Origin: Gemmatimonadota bacterium
GTDB lineage: Bacteria > Gemmatimonadota > Gemmatimonadetes > Longimicrobiales > RSA9
DNA: 35,301 bases
Assembly: GCA_019689775.1 (NCBI GenBank)
Contig: JADGGV010000003.1
Location: forward strand, 1-35,301
Direction: 5' to 3'
In this document: positions 14,217-22,376 of the stretch, in pieces
How positions within the stretch are numbered: position 1 is the stretch's first letter
Layout of the letters: each line of letters opens with the position of its first letter
The notes under the pieces: model-generated
Told to the model about the DNA's origin: nothing
The model's database searches: none
Seen by the model: the letters and a program-made list of their open reading frames with translations, nothing else
Translations under genes and position numbers: made by a program

Positions 14217-15095
14217 TCAACGTCCGAAGAGTTTTCGGATGATGTCGGCCCGGCTGAGAAAGCCGGTGAGCTTCCCCTCCGAGACGACGGGGAATTGCTC
14301 CACGTCCTTGTTGATCATGAGGTTCACGGCCTCGTCGAGGCCCATGTCCTCGGCGATACAGAGGACGGAGCGGGTCATGATGTCGCGGACGCGCAGGTCG
14401 GCCGGGATGGCGAGGCTCGCGCTGTCCTGCTCGTCGGCGCGCGGCACCTGGGGGAGGAGCGCACGCATGACGTCCCATTCGGTGACGATCCCCAGCACCT
14501 CGCCCTTCTCGCCGACGACGGGAATCGCCTTGACGCGCATGTCGACCATCATGTCGACGGCGGCGCGGACCGGCGCGCCGGGCGCGATGGCGCGCCGGTG
14601 GCTCATCAGGTCGCGGACGGTCAGGCGGGGCTGGACCTTGGCGTCGGCGAGCTCGCCGAGCGCGAGGACCTCGGCGGGCGAGCGGGCGTGGACGAGGGCG
14701 TCGACGACGTCGTCGTGGCGCAGCAGGCGGGCGAGCGTGGACAGCGTCTGGAGGTAGAGCGTCGACGCCTCGACGGGCGCCAGGATGAGCGCGACGAGTT
14801 CGGGCCGGACCGCGAGCCCGAAGTCGCGGGCGTCGAGTGGCTCGGCGGCGATGCCGAGGGCGACGACGAGGCGCTCGACGGCGTCCGTGCGGTGGTGCGG
14901 CAGCACGGCTCGCTCGCCGATGGGGACGATGGCGCGGCCCCGGCCCTCGAGCAACGTGCGACCGAGGGCGGTGGCGTCGCCGATCTCGCCGGCCCCGGCA
15001 AGGGCGCCGACCATGGCGGTCAGCGCCTCGCGGAGCGAGCGGGCCTCGAGCGGCGCGAAGATGTGCTCCGGTGGGAGCAGCTCTCGCAGACGCAT
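14217..15095 (-). CDS. PTS EIIA type-2-like domain fused to two CBS domains
   Basis: The protein has 292 residues. Residues 1 to about 150 resemble the fructose/mannitol/nitrogen-PTS EIIA domain: LRELLPPEHIF, then GRGRAIVPIGERAVLPHHRT, where H67 occupies the phosphorylation site (P-H-x-R), then VVALGIA. Residues about 160-215 and 237-292 are two CBS modules (VRDLMSH...KAIPVVGEKGEVLGIVTEWDVM and VRDIMTRSV...FPVVSEGKLTGFLSRADII), which commonly bind adenine nucleotides. No transmembrane segment and no PTS sugar permease, EI or HPr gene is nearby, so sugar transport is unlikely. A regulatory role sensing PTS phosphorylation and energy charge is inference. It lies between sucD (25 bp) and ndk (7 bp). 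Confidence 0.83.
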   Translation of the reverse strand: MRLRELLPPEHIFAPLEARSLREALTAMVGALAGAGEIGDATALGRTLLEGRGRAIVPIGERAVLPHHRTDAVERLVVALGIAAEPLDARDFGLAVRPELVALILAPVEASTLYLQTLSTLARLLRHDDVVDALVHARSPAEVLALGELADAKVQPRLTVRDLMSHRRAIAPGAPVRAAVDMMVDMRVKAIPVVGEKGEVLGIVTEWDVMRALLPQVPRADEQDSASLAIPADLRVRDIMTRSVLCIAEDMGLDEAVNLMINKDVEQFPVVSEGKLTGFLSRADIIRKLFGR

Positions 15096-15120
15096 GGTTC
15101 GGCCGGACCGGTCGCGCCGG

Positions 15121-16002
15121 TCAGAGCACCTCCCGGATGAGCCCGACGACGTCGGAGGGGCGCTCCATGACGCGGATGCCGGCGTCCTGGAAGGCCTGGA
15201 TCTTCTCGGCCGCGGTGCCCGCGGACCCGCTGATGATGGCGCCGGCGTGGCCCATGCGACGCCCCGGCGGCGCGGTTTGCCCGGCGATGAAGCCGATGAC
15301 GGGCTTCGTCACGTGGCGCTTGACGTACTCGGCGGCGTTCTGCTCGTCCGTGCCGCCGATCTCGCCGATCATGACGATCGCGCGGGTCTCGGGATCGGCC
15401 TCGAACGCGGCGAGGCAGTCGATGAAGTTCGTGCCGATGATCGGGTCGCCGCCGATGCCGACGCAGGTGCTCTGGCCGATCCCGGCGCGGGTGAGCTGGT
15501 AGACGACCTCGTAGGTGAGCGTGCCCGAGCGGGAGACGACGCCGACGGGGCCGGGCATCGCGATCTGACCGGGCATGATCCCGACCTTCGCCTTGCCGGG
15601 CGCGAGCACGCCGGGGCAATTCGGGCCGAGCAGCCGCGCGCCGCGCTCCCGGACGTAGGGGTAGACCCGGGTCATGTCGAGGACCGGCACACCCTCGGTG
15701 ATCGCGACGATGAAGGGGATCCCGGCGTCGGCCGCCTCCATGATCGCATCGGCTGCGAACGCGGGCGGCACGTAGATGATCGAGGTGTTGGCGCCGGTCT
15801 CGGCGACGGCGTCGCGCACCGTGTCGAAGATCGGCACGGCGTGGCCGCTCGGCCCCTCGAAGCGCTGCCCCCCCTTGCCCGGGGTCACGCCGCCGACCAC
15901 CGCCGTCCCGTACTCCATCATCTGCCGGGCGTGGAAGGAGCCGTCGCGCCCCGTGATCCCCTGCACCAGCAGGCGCGTGCTCTCGTCGATGAAGATCGCC
16001 AT
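15121..16002 (-). CDS. sucD: Succinyl-CoA synthetase, alpha subunit
   Basis: SucD carries the active-site histidine of succinyl-CoA synthetase, which makes ATP or GTP from succinyl-CoA in the citric-acid cycle. The protein has 293 residues and begins with the CoA-binding Rossmann part (LLVQGITGRDGSFHARQMMEYG, split here across two motifs). The phosphorylated residue is H252 in RRMGHAGAIISG. LLGPNCPGVLAPGK and IGGDPIIGTNFIDCL are typical. It starts 3 bp after the sucC stop, so the two subunits are made from one transcript. Confidence 0.96.
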   Translation of the reverse strand: MAIFIDESTRLLVQGITGRDGSFHARQMMEYGTAVVGGVTPGKGGQRFEGPSGHAVPIFDTVRDAVAETGANTSIIYVPPAFAADAIMEAADAGIPFIVAITEGVPVLDMTRVYPYVRERGARLLGPNCPGVLAPGKAKVGIMPGQIAMPGPVGVVSRSGTLTYEVVYQLTRAGIGQSTCVGIGGDPIIGTNFIDCLAAFEADPETRAIVMIGEIGGTDEQNAAEYVKRHVTKPVIGFIAGQTAPPGRRMGHAGAIISGSAGTAAEKIQAFQDAGIRVMERPSDVVGLIREVL

Positions 16003-16005
16003 GGC

Positions 16006-17154
16006 TCAGACGTTCCCCTTGGCGGCGCCGGCCAGCTCGACCGCCTTCTGCACCACCTCGTCCATCGAGGTGGTCGCGCTGAAGCCGGCCTCGGCCAGGA
16101 TCTGCACCGCCTTCTCTTCGTTGGTCCCGGTCAGCCGGATCACCAGCGGCACGCCGATCTGGATGCGCCGGGTCGCTTCGACGATGCCGTTGGCGACGTC
16201 GTCGCAGCGGGTGATCCCGCCGAAGATGTTGAAGCAGATGACCCGGACGTGCGGGTCGCTCGTGATGATCCGCAGCGCGTTGACCACCTTCTCCGGGTTC
16301 GACGACCCGCCGATGTCGAGGAAGTTGGCCGGCTCGCCGCCGTAGAACTTGATCAGGTCCATCGTGGCCATGGCGAGGCCCGCGCCGTTGACCACCGCGC
16401 CGATGTTGCCGTCGAGCTGGATGAACGTCAGCCCCGCCTCCCGCGCGGCGGTCTCCGACGGCGGCTCCGCCGACGTGTCGCGCAGCGCCTCGATTTCGGG
16501 GTGCCGGAACAGCTCGTTGTCGTCGATGTTGATCTTGGCGTCGATCGCCTTCACCTCGCCCGCGGGCGTCGTGATGAGCGGGTTGATCTCCGCCAGCGAG
16601 GCGCCGCTGTCGATGAACGTATTGTAGAGCTGGCGCATGATGCGCGCGCACGCGCGCTGCTGCGCGGGGTCGTCGTAGAGCCGCGTCGCCAGCCAGTGCG
16701 CCTGGAACGGCAGCAGCCCGTAGCGCGTGTCGACCGGCAGCCGATGAATCGCGCCGGGGTTCGTGGCTGCAACCTCCTCGATGTCGATGCCGCCCTCGCG
16801 GCTCACCATGAAGACCGGCGACCGGGTGGCCCGATCGACGACGATGCCGACGTACGCCTCGGACGCGATGTCCTCCGCCGGCGTGACCAGCACCTTCTCG
16901 ACCACGAGCCCCTTGATCTGCATGCCGAGGATGCGCGTGGCATGCTCCCGCGCCTCCGCGGCGTCCTTCGCCAGCTTCACGCCGCCGGCCTTGCCGCGGC
17001 CGCCCGCGTGGACCTGGGCCTTCACGACGACGGGTCCGCCGAACGTGCTGGCGATGCGCTCGGCCTCCTCCGGGGTGGTCGCCACCTCCCCCGGCGGCAC
17101 CGGCACGCCGTGCGCCCGGAGCAGCTCCTTGGCCTGGTATTCGTGTATGTTCAT
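16006..17154 (-). CDS. sucC: Succinyl-CoA synthetase, beta subunit
   Basis: The beta subunit contains the ATP-grasp nucleotide-binding domain. From ATG 17154 it starts MNIHEYQAKELLRAHGVPVP and has 382 residues, the normal size. Visible motifs are VVVKAQVHAGGRGKAGGVKL in the ATP-grasp half, then SLAEINPL, NGAGLAMATMDLIKFYGG, ANFLDIGG and FNIFGGITRCDDVANGI at the subunit and CoA interface. The frame extends to a GTG at 17169, but the ATG matches the family start. Only the weak GGAG just before the ATG serves as a ribosome-binding site. It is preceded by arcC after 33 bp. Confidence 0.96.
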   Translation of the reverse strand: MNIHEYQAKELLRAHGVPVPPGEVATTPEEAERIASTFGGPVVVKAQVHAGGRGKAGGVKLAKDAAEAREHATRILGMQIKGLVVEKVLVTPAEDIASEAYVGIVVDRATRSPVFMVSREGGIDIEEVAATNPGAIHRLPVDTRYGLLPFQAHWLATRLYDDPAQQRACARIMRQLYNTFIDSGASLAEINPLITTPAGEVKAIDAKINIDDNELFRHPEIEALRDTSAEPPSETAAREAGLTFIQLDGNIGAVVNGAGLAMATMDLIKFYGGEPANFLDIGGSSNPEKVVNALRIITSDPHVRVICFNIFGGITRCDDVANGIVEATRRIQIGVPLVIRLTGTNEEKAVQILAEAGFSATTSMDEVVQKAVELAGAAKGNV

Positions 17155-17187
17155 GGCTCCGACCGTCACTCCTCGAGAAAAAGTCGG

Positions 17188-18162
17188 CTACGGCGCGATC
17201 AGCGTCCCGGTCTCCCCGCGGATCGTTTCGAGCCCCTGGTCCAGCCGCCCGATGTAGGCGCGTCCACCGCCGCCGCGCACGAAGGCGATCGCGGCTTCGA
17301 CCTTCGGCCCCATGCTTCCGCGGCCGAACTCCCCGGCGCGGAGCATCGCTTCCGCCTCCGCGGCGGAGATGCTCCGGAGCAGCTCCTGCTGCGGGGTCCC
17401 CCACTTCCGGTACACCCCGTCGACGTTCGTCAGGATGAGCAGCGCCTCGGCCCCGATGTCGAGCGCCAGCACCTGCGCAGCGCGGTCCTTGTCGATGACG
17501 GCGTCGACGCCCTCGAGGCGCAGAACCGGGTCGCGGTAGACCGGGGTGCCGCCCCCGCCGGCGGCGATCACGATCGTACCGGCGTCGAGCAGGCGTCGCA
17601 CGAGGCTCCCCTCGACGATCGCGAGCGGTCGCGGCGACGGCACCAGGCGGCGCCAGCCGCCGTCGGCCGGCGCGATCGTCCAACCCAGCCTCCGGGCCAG
17701 CGCCTCGGCCTTCCCCCGATCGGTGAAGACGCGGCCGATCGGTTTCGTCGGCTCCGTCGTCGCGGGATCCTCCGGATCGACGAGCACCTGCGTGATCAGC
17801 GTGACCACGCGCCGGTCGATCCCCTCGCGCTCGAGCGCGTTCTCGAGCGACTGCTGGATCATGTACCCGATCCAGCCGGCGGTCGCGGCCACCAGCACGC
17901 CGAGCGGAAGCGGCGGCAGCTCCTCGTGCGCGAGCTCGTTGCGCAGCAGCTCGTCGCCGATCTGCGGGCCATTCCCGTGGACGATGGCGATCTGCCAGCC
18001 GTCCCGCGCCAGCGCGACGATCGGCGCGAGGCTGGTGCGCGCGAAGGCGAACTGCTCGTGGATGTCGCCCCGGCGCCCGGGCGGGAGCAAGGCATTGCCG
18101 CCGAGCGCGACGACGACGGACCGCGTCCCTACCGTCCTCCCGGTGTTCGGCCCGGCAATCAT
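17188..18162 (-). CDS. arcC: Carbamate kinase-like protein
   Basis: Carbamate kinase interconverts carbamoyl phosphate plus ADP and carbamate plus ATP. The ATG at 18162 has GGAGG upstream and gives 324 residues, the usual length. The amino-acid-kinase fold is shown by SVVVALGGNALLPPG (15-29), IVHGNGPQIGDELLRNE, AAGGGGTPVYRD, DKDRAAQVLALDIGAEALLI and TNVDGVYRKWGTPQQ; GSMGPKVEAAIAFV near the C-terminus is also typical. No arginine deiminase (arcA), ornithine transcarbamylase or purine-degradation gene lies in the window, so the source of carbamoyl phosphate is unknown. It is 36 bp after the UPF0182 gene and 33 bp before sucC. Confidence 0.88.
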   Translation of the reverse strand: MIAGPNTGRTVGTRSVVVALGGNALLPPGRRGDIHEQFAFARTSLAPIVALARDGWQIAIVHGNGPQIGDELLRNELAHEELPPLPLGVLVAATAGWIGYMIQQSLENALEREGIDRRVVTLITQVLVDPEDPATTEPTKPIGRVFTDRGKAEALARRLGWTIAPADGGWRRLVPSPRPLAIVEGSLVRRLLDAGTIVIAAGGGGTPVYRDPVLRLEGVDAVIDKDRAAQVLALDIGAEALLILTNVDGVYRKWGTPQQELLRSISAAEAEAMLRAGEFGRGSMGPKVEAAIAFVRGGGGRAYIGRLDQGLETIRGETGTLIAP

Positions 18163-18198
18163 ACGGGTGCCCCTCCGGTGTTGCAAGCGACGACGGCG

Positions 18199-20937
18199 CT
18201 ACGGGCGCGTCGAGCGGACCTGCGACTGGAGCAACGCCCGCAGGTCGGCGAGCGCCGCGCCGAAGCCGGCGAAGTCGCCGTTGCGCAGGCGCTGCTCGGC
18301 GCGGTCGAGGAGATCGAGGGCGCGGCGTGGGAGCGTCGCGGCCGCGCCCCCGGCCGGGCGGAGCGTAGGCGTCTGCGGCGGCGCCGGGGTCGGCGGCCCG
18401 GCGCCGTGCAGCCCCTGTACGGCCTCGGGGAGCGACATCGCCATGACGACCTTCGCGCCGTCGCTCACGATGACGCGCTGGAGCTCGGGGATCGGGTTGC
18501 CGCTCCCCTGGGCGGACAGGAACAGCGGCTGGACGTAGAGGAAGCCGTGCTCGACGGGGACGATCCGGAGGTGGCCGAGGTTGACGTCGCTGCCGGCCTG
18601 GCGCCAGAGCGTGAGCTGGGGCGAGAGCGTCGGGTCCTGCTCGATCAGCGCCTGGACCTGGCCCGGGCCGGGGATCTGCTGGTCGCGCGGCAGCTCGTAG
18701 AGCACGAGCTGGCCGTAGGCGGGCGGATCGCTCCGCGCCGCCAGCAGCGCCGTCATGTTCTGCCGCTCCCGGGCGACGAACGGCATGACCAGCAGGAACT
18801 CCGGGTGCGCCTCCCCGGGGAGCGCCATGAGCGTGTGCAGCGGGCGGTACGGCCGGGCGGCCGGACCGGCCGAGCCGGGCGGGATGGCCCAGACGTCCAG
18901 GCTGGCGTAGAAGTCCCGCGGGTCGCTTAGATGATACTCGGCGAGGATCGCGGCCTGGGTCTGGAAGAGGAGGCTCGGGTAGCGGAGGTGCGCCTGGACG
19001 GCCGCCGGCATCCGCTCCCACGGCTGGATCAGCTCCGGGAAGATCCGTCGGTAGGTCTCGAGGACCGGATCGGTCGGCCCGACGGCGTAGAGGCGCACCG
19101 CGCCCGTGACGGCATCGACCGTCGCCTTGACGCTGCCCCGCAGGTAGCGCACGCGGCCGATCCCCTCCAGGGATTCGGCGCGCGAGAGCGGGAACGTCGC
19201 GGCGGTCGTGTAGCCGTCGATGATCCAGACGAGGCGCCCATCGAGGATCACCGGGTAGGGGCTCGGGTCCCAGAGCAGGAAGGGCGCCAGCGCCTGCACG
19301 CGCTCGCGCACCGAGCGGCGGAAGACGAGGCGGCTGTCCGGCGATAGCTCTCCGGAGAAGAGCAGGTTCTTGTCGCCGAAGCGCCACGCGAACGCAAGGA
19401 GCCGCGGCCAGGAGTCGAGACGGATCCCCGCGGGGAAGTCGCGCCCCGGGATCCCGGTGAACGCGGTGTCGCGGCGCGGCACGAGGATCACGTAACCGGT
19501 GAGCGTCTCGCCGATGAAGATGCTGGGGTTCAGCAAGCGGAGCTGCGGTGGCGCGGCGGCGGTGTCGAGCTGGAGCGTGTCGACCCCGCCCAGCCAGAGC
19601 ACCGGCTCGCCGTCGGCGCGCGACTCCGCGACCGGCGTTACGACGGCGCCCATCCCCCGCACGTACTTCGGGTTGAGGCGCTGCGAGATCCAGCTCCGGG
19701 CGCTCGGCGGGAGCCCCTCCGGCGTGAACTCGCGCGCGCCGATGGCCACTTGCGCCAGCCCGGCGCCGGGGACCGCGTAGCGATCGAAGTCGATGTCCGG
19801 GAACTTGTAGTAGCCGAAACCCGTCTGCGTCTGGTTGAACGCCGTCTCGAGCGGCTCGACGTCCCAGACCGGCAGGCGCGACAGGCTCGGCGCCAGGTCC
19901 TCCCACCGGCCGATCGGGGCCGGGCGGTAGGCGTACTCGCGGCGCTCGAGGCGGTCGAGGCCGTACGCCCGCAGCGTGAACTCGATGTTCCAGCCGATGT
20001 AGGGGCGCTCGCGCGCAAGCTCGTTCGGCTCGACGCGCAGCTTCTGCACGAGCGCGGGGTAGAGGTGGCCGGCGAGCAGGGCCGCCGCGATGAGCCCGCC
20101 CACGGCCACGAGCGGAGGGACCCAGACCCGGCGGACGGCGCCGTAGACGAGCGCGCCGGCGGCGAGGAGCGCAAGGAGCGCGAGACCGAGATCCGCCGGC
20201 AGCCGGGCGTGCACGTCGGTGTAGCCCAGGCTGCCGCGCACGCCGCTCCCCTCGAGGAGCAGGGCGTAGCGGTCCAGCCAGTAGCGGACACCGACCAGGA
20301 AGACGAGCCCGGCGATCAGGAGCGTGAAGTGCGTGCGCGCCGCGTCGCTCACCACCAGCCGGTTCTGGCGCCAGTGAATGGCGCCGACGAGCACGTAGCC
20401 CAGGAGCACCAGGAGGATGCTCCAGATCGTCGCCAGGAAGAGGAACTCCAGCAGCGAGACGTACGCCGGCAGGGAGAAGACGAAGAAGGACAGGTCCCGC
20501 CCGAAGACCGGATCGGTCACGCCCCAGCGGGCGTGGCGCAGCCAGGCGAGTACGGTGAGCACGCCGTCGCCGCCGAACTCGAGGCCGGAGAGCCACCAGC
20601 CGGCCAGACCGGCCGCGAGGCCGATCCCGGCGATCAGGTAGGCGCGCGGAACCTGTTCGGCGATCTCGAGGTTGCCGTAGCGGCGCCGCAGATGCACCGG
20701 CCCGAGCTGGCGCGCCACGACCCAGAGGTTGAGCAAGACGACGCCGGCGCCGATGGCCGCGGCGGCGCTCCGCACGAGCAAGGCGGCGCCGAGCCTGGTC
20801 CAGAACACGCCGAGGTAGCCAACCTCGCGGTACCAGAGCGCATCCGTGTAGAGCCCGACGAGCGCCTGCGCGGCCAGGAGCGCGGCGATGGCGGCGAGAC
20901 CGACGTAGAGGAGGATCCGACCCGGTCGACGGCTCAT
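18199..20937 (-). CDS. UPF0182 family membrane protein
   Basis: The family has no established biochemical function. The protein has 912 residues, close to the family's usual 900-1000. Seven hydrophobic segments fill the first third (about 8-30, 49-75, 99-118, 155-187, 203-221, 247-267, 271-294). A large soluble part follows with family-like stretches ERPYIGWNIEFTLRAYGLD, GFGYYKFPDIDFDRYAV, YVILVPRRDTAFTG and VWIIDGYTTAATFPLSR. The end has a Pro-rich linker (PPTPAPPQTPT) and a short helical tail. The topology suggests an inner-membrane protein with a big external or cytoplasmic domain; the side is not decided here. Its ATG lies 1 bp after the phosphohexomutase stop, so coupling is likely. Confidence 0.9.
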   Translation of the reverse strand: MSRRPGRILLYVGLAAIAALLAAQALVGLYTDALWYREVGYLGVFWTRLGAALLVRSAAAAIGAGVVLLNLWVVARQLGPVHLRRRYGNLEIAEQVPRAYLIAGIGLAAGLAGWWLSGLEFGGDGVLTVLAWLRHARWGVTDPVFGRDLSFFVFSLPAYVSLLEFLFLATIWSILLVLLGYVLVGAIHWRQNRLVVSDAARTHFTLLIAGLVFLVGVRYWLDRYALLLEGSGVRGSLGYTDVHARLPADLGLALLALLAAGALVYGAVRRVWVPPLVAVGGLIAAALLAGHLYPALVQKLRVEPNELARERPYIGWNIEFTLRAYGLDRLERREYAYRPAPIGRWEDLAPSLSRLPVWDVEPLETAFNQTQTGFGYYKFPDIDFDRYAVPGAGLAQVAIGAREFTPEGLPPSARSWISQRLNPKYVRGMGAVVTPVAESRADGEPVLWLGGVDTLQLDTAAAPPQLRLLNPSIFIGETLTGYVILVPRRDTAFTGIPGRDFPAGIRLDSWPRLLAFAWRFGDKNLLFSGELSPDSRLVFRRSVRERVQALAPFLLWDPSPYPVILDGRLVWIIDGYTTAATFPLSRAESLEGIGRVRYLRGSVKATVDAVTGAVRLYAVGPTDPVLETYRRIFPELIQPWERMPAAVQAHLRYPSLLFQTQAAILAEYHLSDPRDFYASLDVWAIPPGSAGPAARPYRPLHTLMALPGEAHPEFLLVMPFVARERQNMTALLAARSDPPAYGQLVLYELPRDQQIPGPGQVQALIEQDPTLSPQLTLWRQAGSDVNLGHLRIVPVEHGFLYVQPLFLSAQGSGNPIPELQRVIVSDGAKVVMAMSLPEAVQGLHGAGPPTPAPPQTPTLRPAGGAAATLPRRALDLLDRAEQRLRNGDFAGFGAALADLRALLQSQVRSTRP

Positions 20938-20938
20938 C

Positions 20939-22312
20939 TCACACGCCGACGCCCTGCTCGCGCAGCCACCCCTCCATCGTCCGGCGGATCTCCGCGAGCT
21001 TCTCGGGCGTGCTGGCCTCGAAGCGGAGGACGAGCACCGGCTGCGTGTTCGACGCCCGCAGCAGCCCCCACCCGCCGTCGAACAGCACGCGCGCGCCATC
21101 GACGTCGACGACGTCGTGGTCCCGGCGGAAGTGCTCGACCGCCTCGCGGACGATCGCGAACTTCCGCTCCTCCGGCACGTCGACGCGCAGCTCCGGCGTC
21201 GACTCGTAGTGCGGCAGCTCGGCGACCAGGGCGGAGAGGGGCCGGTCCGACCGCGCCACCAGCTCCACCGCCCGGCAGGCGGCGTAGAGCGCGTCGTCGA
21301 ACCCGAAGTAGTCGTCGCCGAAGCAGATATGGCCGGAGAGCTCCCCCGCGATCGGCGCGCCCTCCTCCTTCATCTTCTCCTTCATGAGCGAGTGGCCGGT
21401 CTTCCACATGATCGGCCGCCCGCCCCGGGCGCCGAACACCTCGGGGATCGCCTGGGTGCACTTGACGTCGAAGACCAGCTTCTGCCCCGGCCCGCGGCGC
21501 TCCAGGATGTCCAGCGCGAACAGCAGGAGGAGCAGGTCGGCCCGCACGATGTTCCCCTGCTCGTCGACGACGCCGATCCGGTCCGCATCGCCGTCGAACG
21601 CCACGCCCAGGTCCGCCTCCTCCTCCCGAACCCGCGCGATCAGGTCGACCAGGTTCTCGTCCACGACCGGATCCGGGTGGTGGTGCGGGAACGTGCCGTC
21701 GGAGATGCAATAGAGCGGCACGACGTCCGCGCCGATCCGCTCGAGCAGCGGCACGGCGACCAGGCTCCCGGTGCCGTTGCCGCAGTCCGCGACGACCTTC
21801 ACCGGGCGGCGCAGCTCGAAGCGCCCGGCGACGTCGTCGATGTAGGTCGGGAGGATGTCGCGCCGCTCGAGATCACCGCGGCCCGACGCGAAATCGCCGC
21901 GCTCGATCCGCTCGCGCAGCCGCTGGATGGCCTCGCCGTACACGGAGCGGCCGCCGATCGTCATCTTGAACCCGTTGTACTCGGGCGGGTTGTGCGAGCC
22001 GGTGATCTGGAAGCCGCCGTCGGCCTCGTAGCGGATCTCGGCGTAGTACAGGAGCGGCGTCGGGACCGTGCCGACGTCGATGACGTTCACACCGGCGGAA
22101 CGGATCCCCTTGATCACCAACTCCGCCAGGTCCGGCGAGCTCGGCCGATTGTCCCGACCAACCACGACGGTCAAGGCATACCCGTTGGCGCGCACCCGGC
22201 GAAGCTCGCTGGCGTAGGCGCGGCCGACGAGCTCCGGCACGTCCCCGGCCAGGTCGGCCGCCACGACGCCGCGGATGTCGTACTCACGGAAGATATGCGG
22301 ATTGATCTGCAT
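20939..22312 (-). CDS. Phosphomannomutase/phosphoglucomutase
   Basis: This alpha-D-phosphohexomutase moves phosphate between C6 and C1 of mannose or glucose, feeding nucleotide sugars for envelope polysaccharide. It has 457 residues, like Pseudomonas AlgC. The phosphoserine is S106 in QITGSHNPPEYNGFKM, the metal loop is D240-G-D242-A-D244-R, the sugar loop is GELSGHICFGDDYFG, and the phosphate loop is RASNTQPVLVLRFEA. ELSGH with this N-terminus (FREYDIRG) fits the dual-specificity PMM/PGM group; substrate preference needs assay. A predicted promoter lies 35 bp upstream at the nuoN end, so it likely opens the transcription unit running into UPF0182, arcC and sucCD. Confidence 0.93.
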   Translation of the reverse strand: MQINPHIFREYDIRGVVAADLAGDVPELVGRAYASELRRVRANGYALTVVVGRDNRPSSPDLAELVIKGIRSAGVNVIDVGTVPTPLLYYAEIRYEADGGFQITGSHNPPEYNGFKMTIGGRSVYGEAIQRLRERIERGDFASGRGDLERRDILPTYIDDVAGRFELRRPVKVVADCGNGTGSLVAVPLLERIGADVVPLYCISDGTFPHHHPDPVVDENLVDLIARVREEEADLGVAFDGDADRIGVVDEQGNIVRADLLLLLFALDILERRGPGQKLVFDVKCTQAIPEVFGARGGRPIMWKTGHSLMKEKMKEEGAPIAGELSGHICFGDDYFGFDDALYAACRAVELVARSDRPLSALVAELPHYESTPELRVDVPEERKFAIVREAVEHFRRDHDVVDVDGARVLFDGGWGLLRASNTQPVLVLRFEASTPEKLAEIRRTMEGWLREQGVGV

Positions 22313-22346
22313 CTCGGGTTCTCGCTCACGACGGGGAAGCGGTTGA

Positions 22347-22376
22347 ATTCTAGCCGAGCGGTCTTCGGGGCGTCAA
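22347..22376 (-). promoter_or_regulatory. Predicted strong sigma70-type promoter at the nuoN end
   Basis: On the minus strand TTGACG (22376-22371, 5/6 to consensus) is separated by 18 bp from TAGAAT (22352-22347, 5/6). The first three bases of this -10 element are the nuoN stop codon TAG. Transcription would start near 22340, giving a leader of about 28 nt before the phosphohexomutase ATG at 22312. It is the best promoter match I found in the window. Confidence 0.65.

Noticed and set aside
17176..17190. T-rich run just after the arcC stop as an intrinsic terminator
   Set aside because: No stable stem precedes the run, and sucC follows after only 33 bp, so read-through is more likely.
14785..18930. 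A plus-strand frame open for over 1,300 codons opposite sucCD, arcC and part of UPF0182
   Set aside because: It is antisense to well-conserved genes, has composition typical of a complementary frame (Arg/Asp/Val/His-rich) and no recognisable domain. Very GC-rich DNA rarely contains stop codons by chance.
15020..20596. A minus-strand frame open for about 1,850 codons in a different phase from the real genes
   Set aside because: It crosses several bona fide genes out of frame and is low-complexity Arg/Pro/Ala; a GC-driven shadow.
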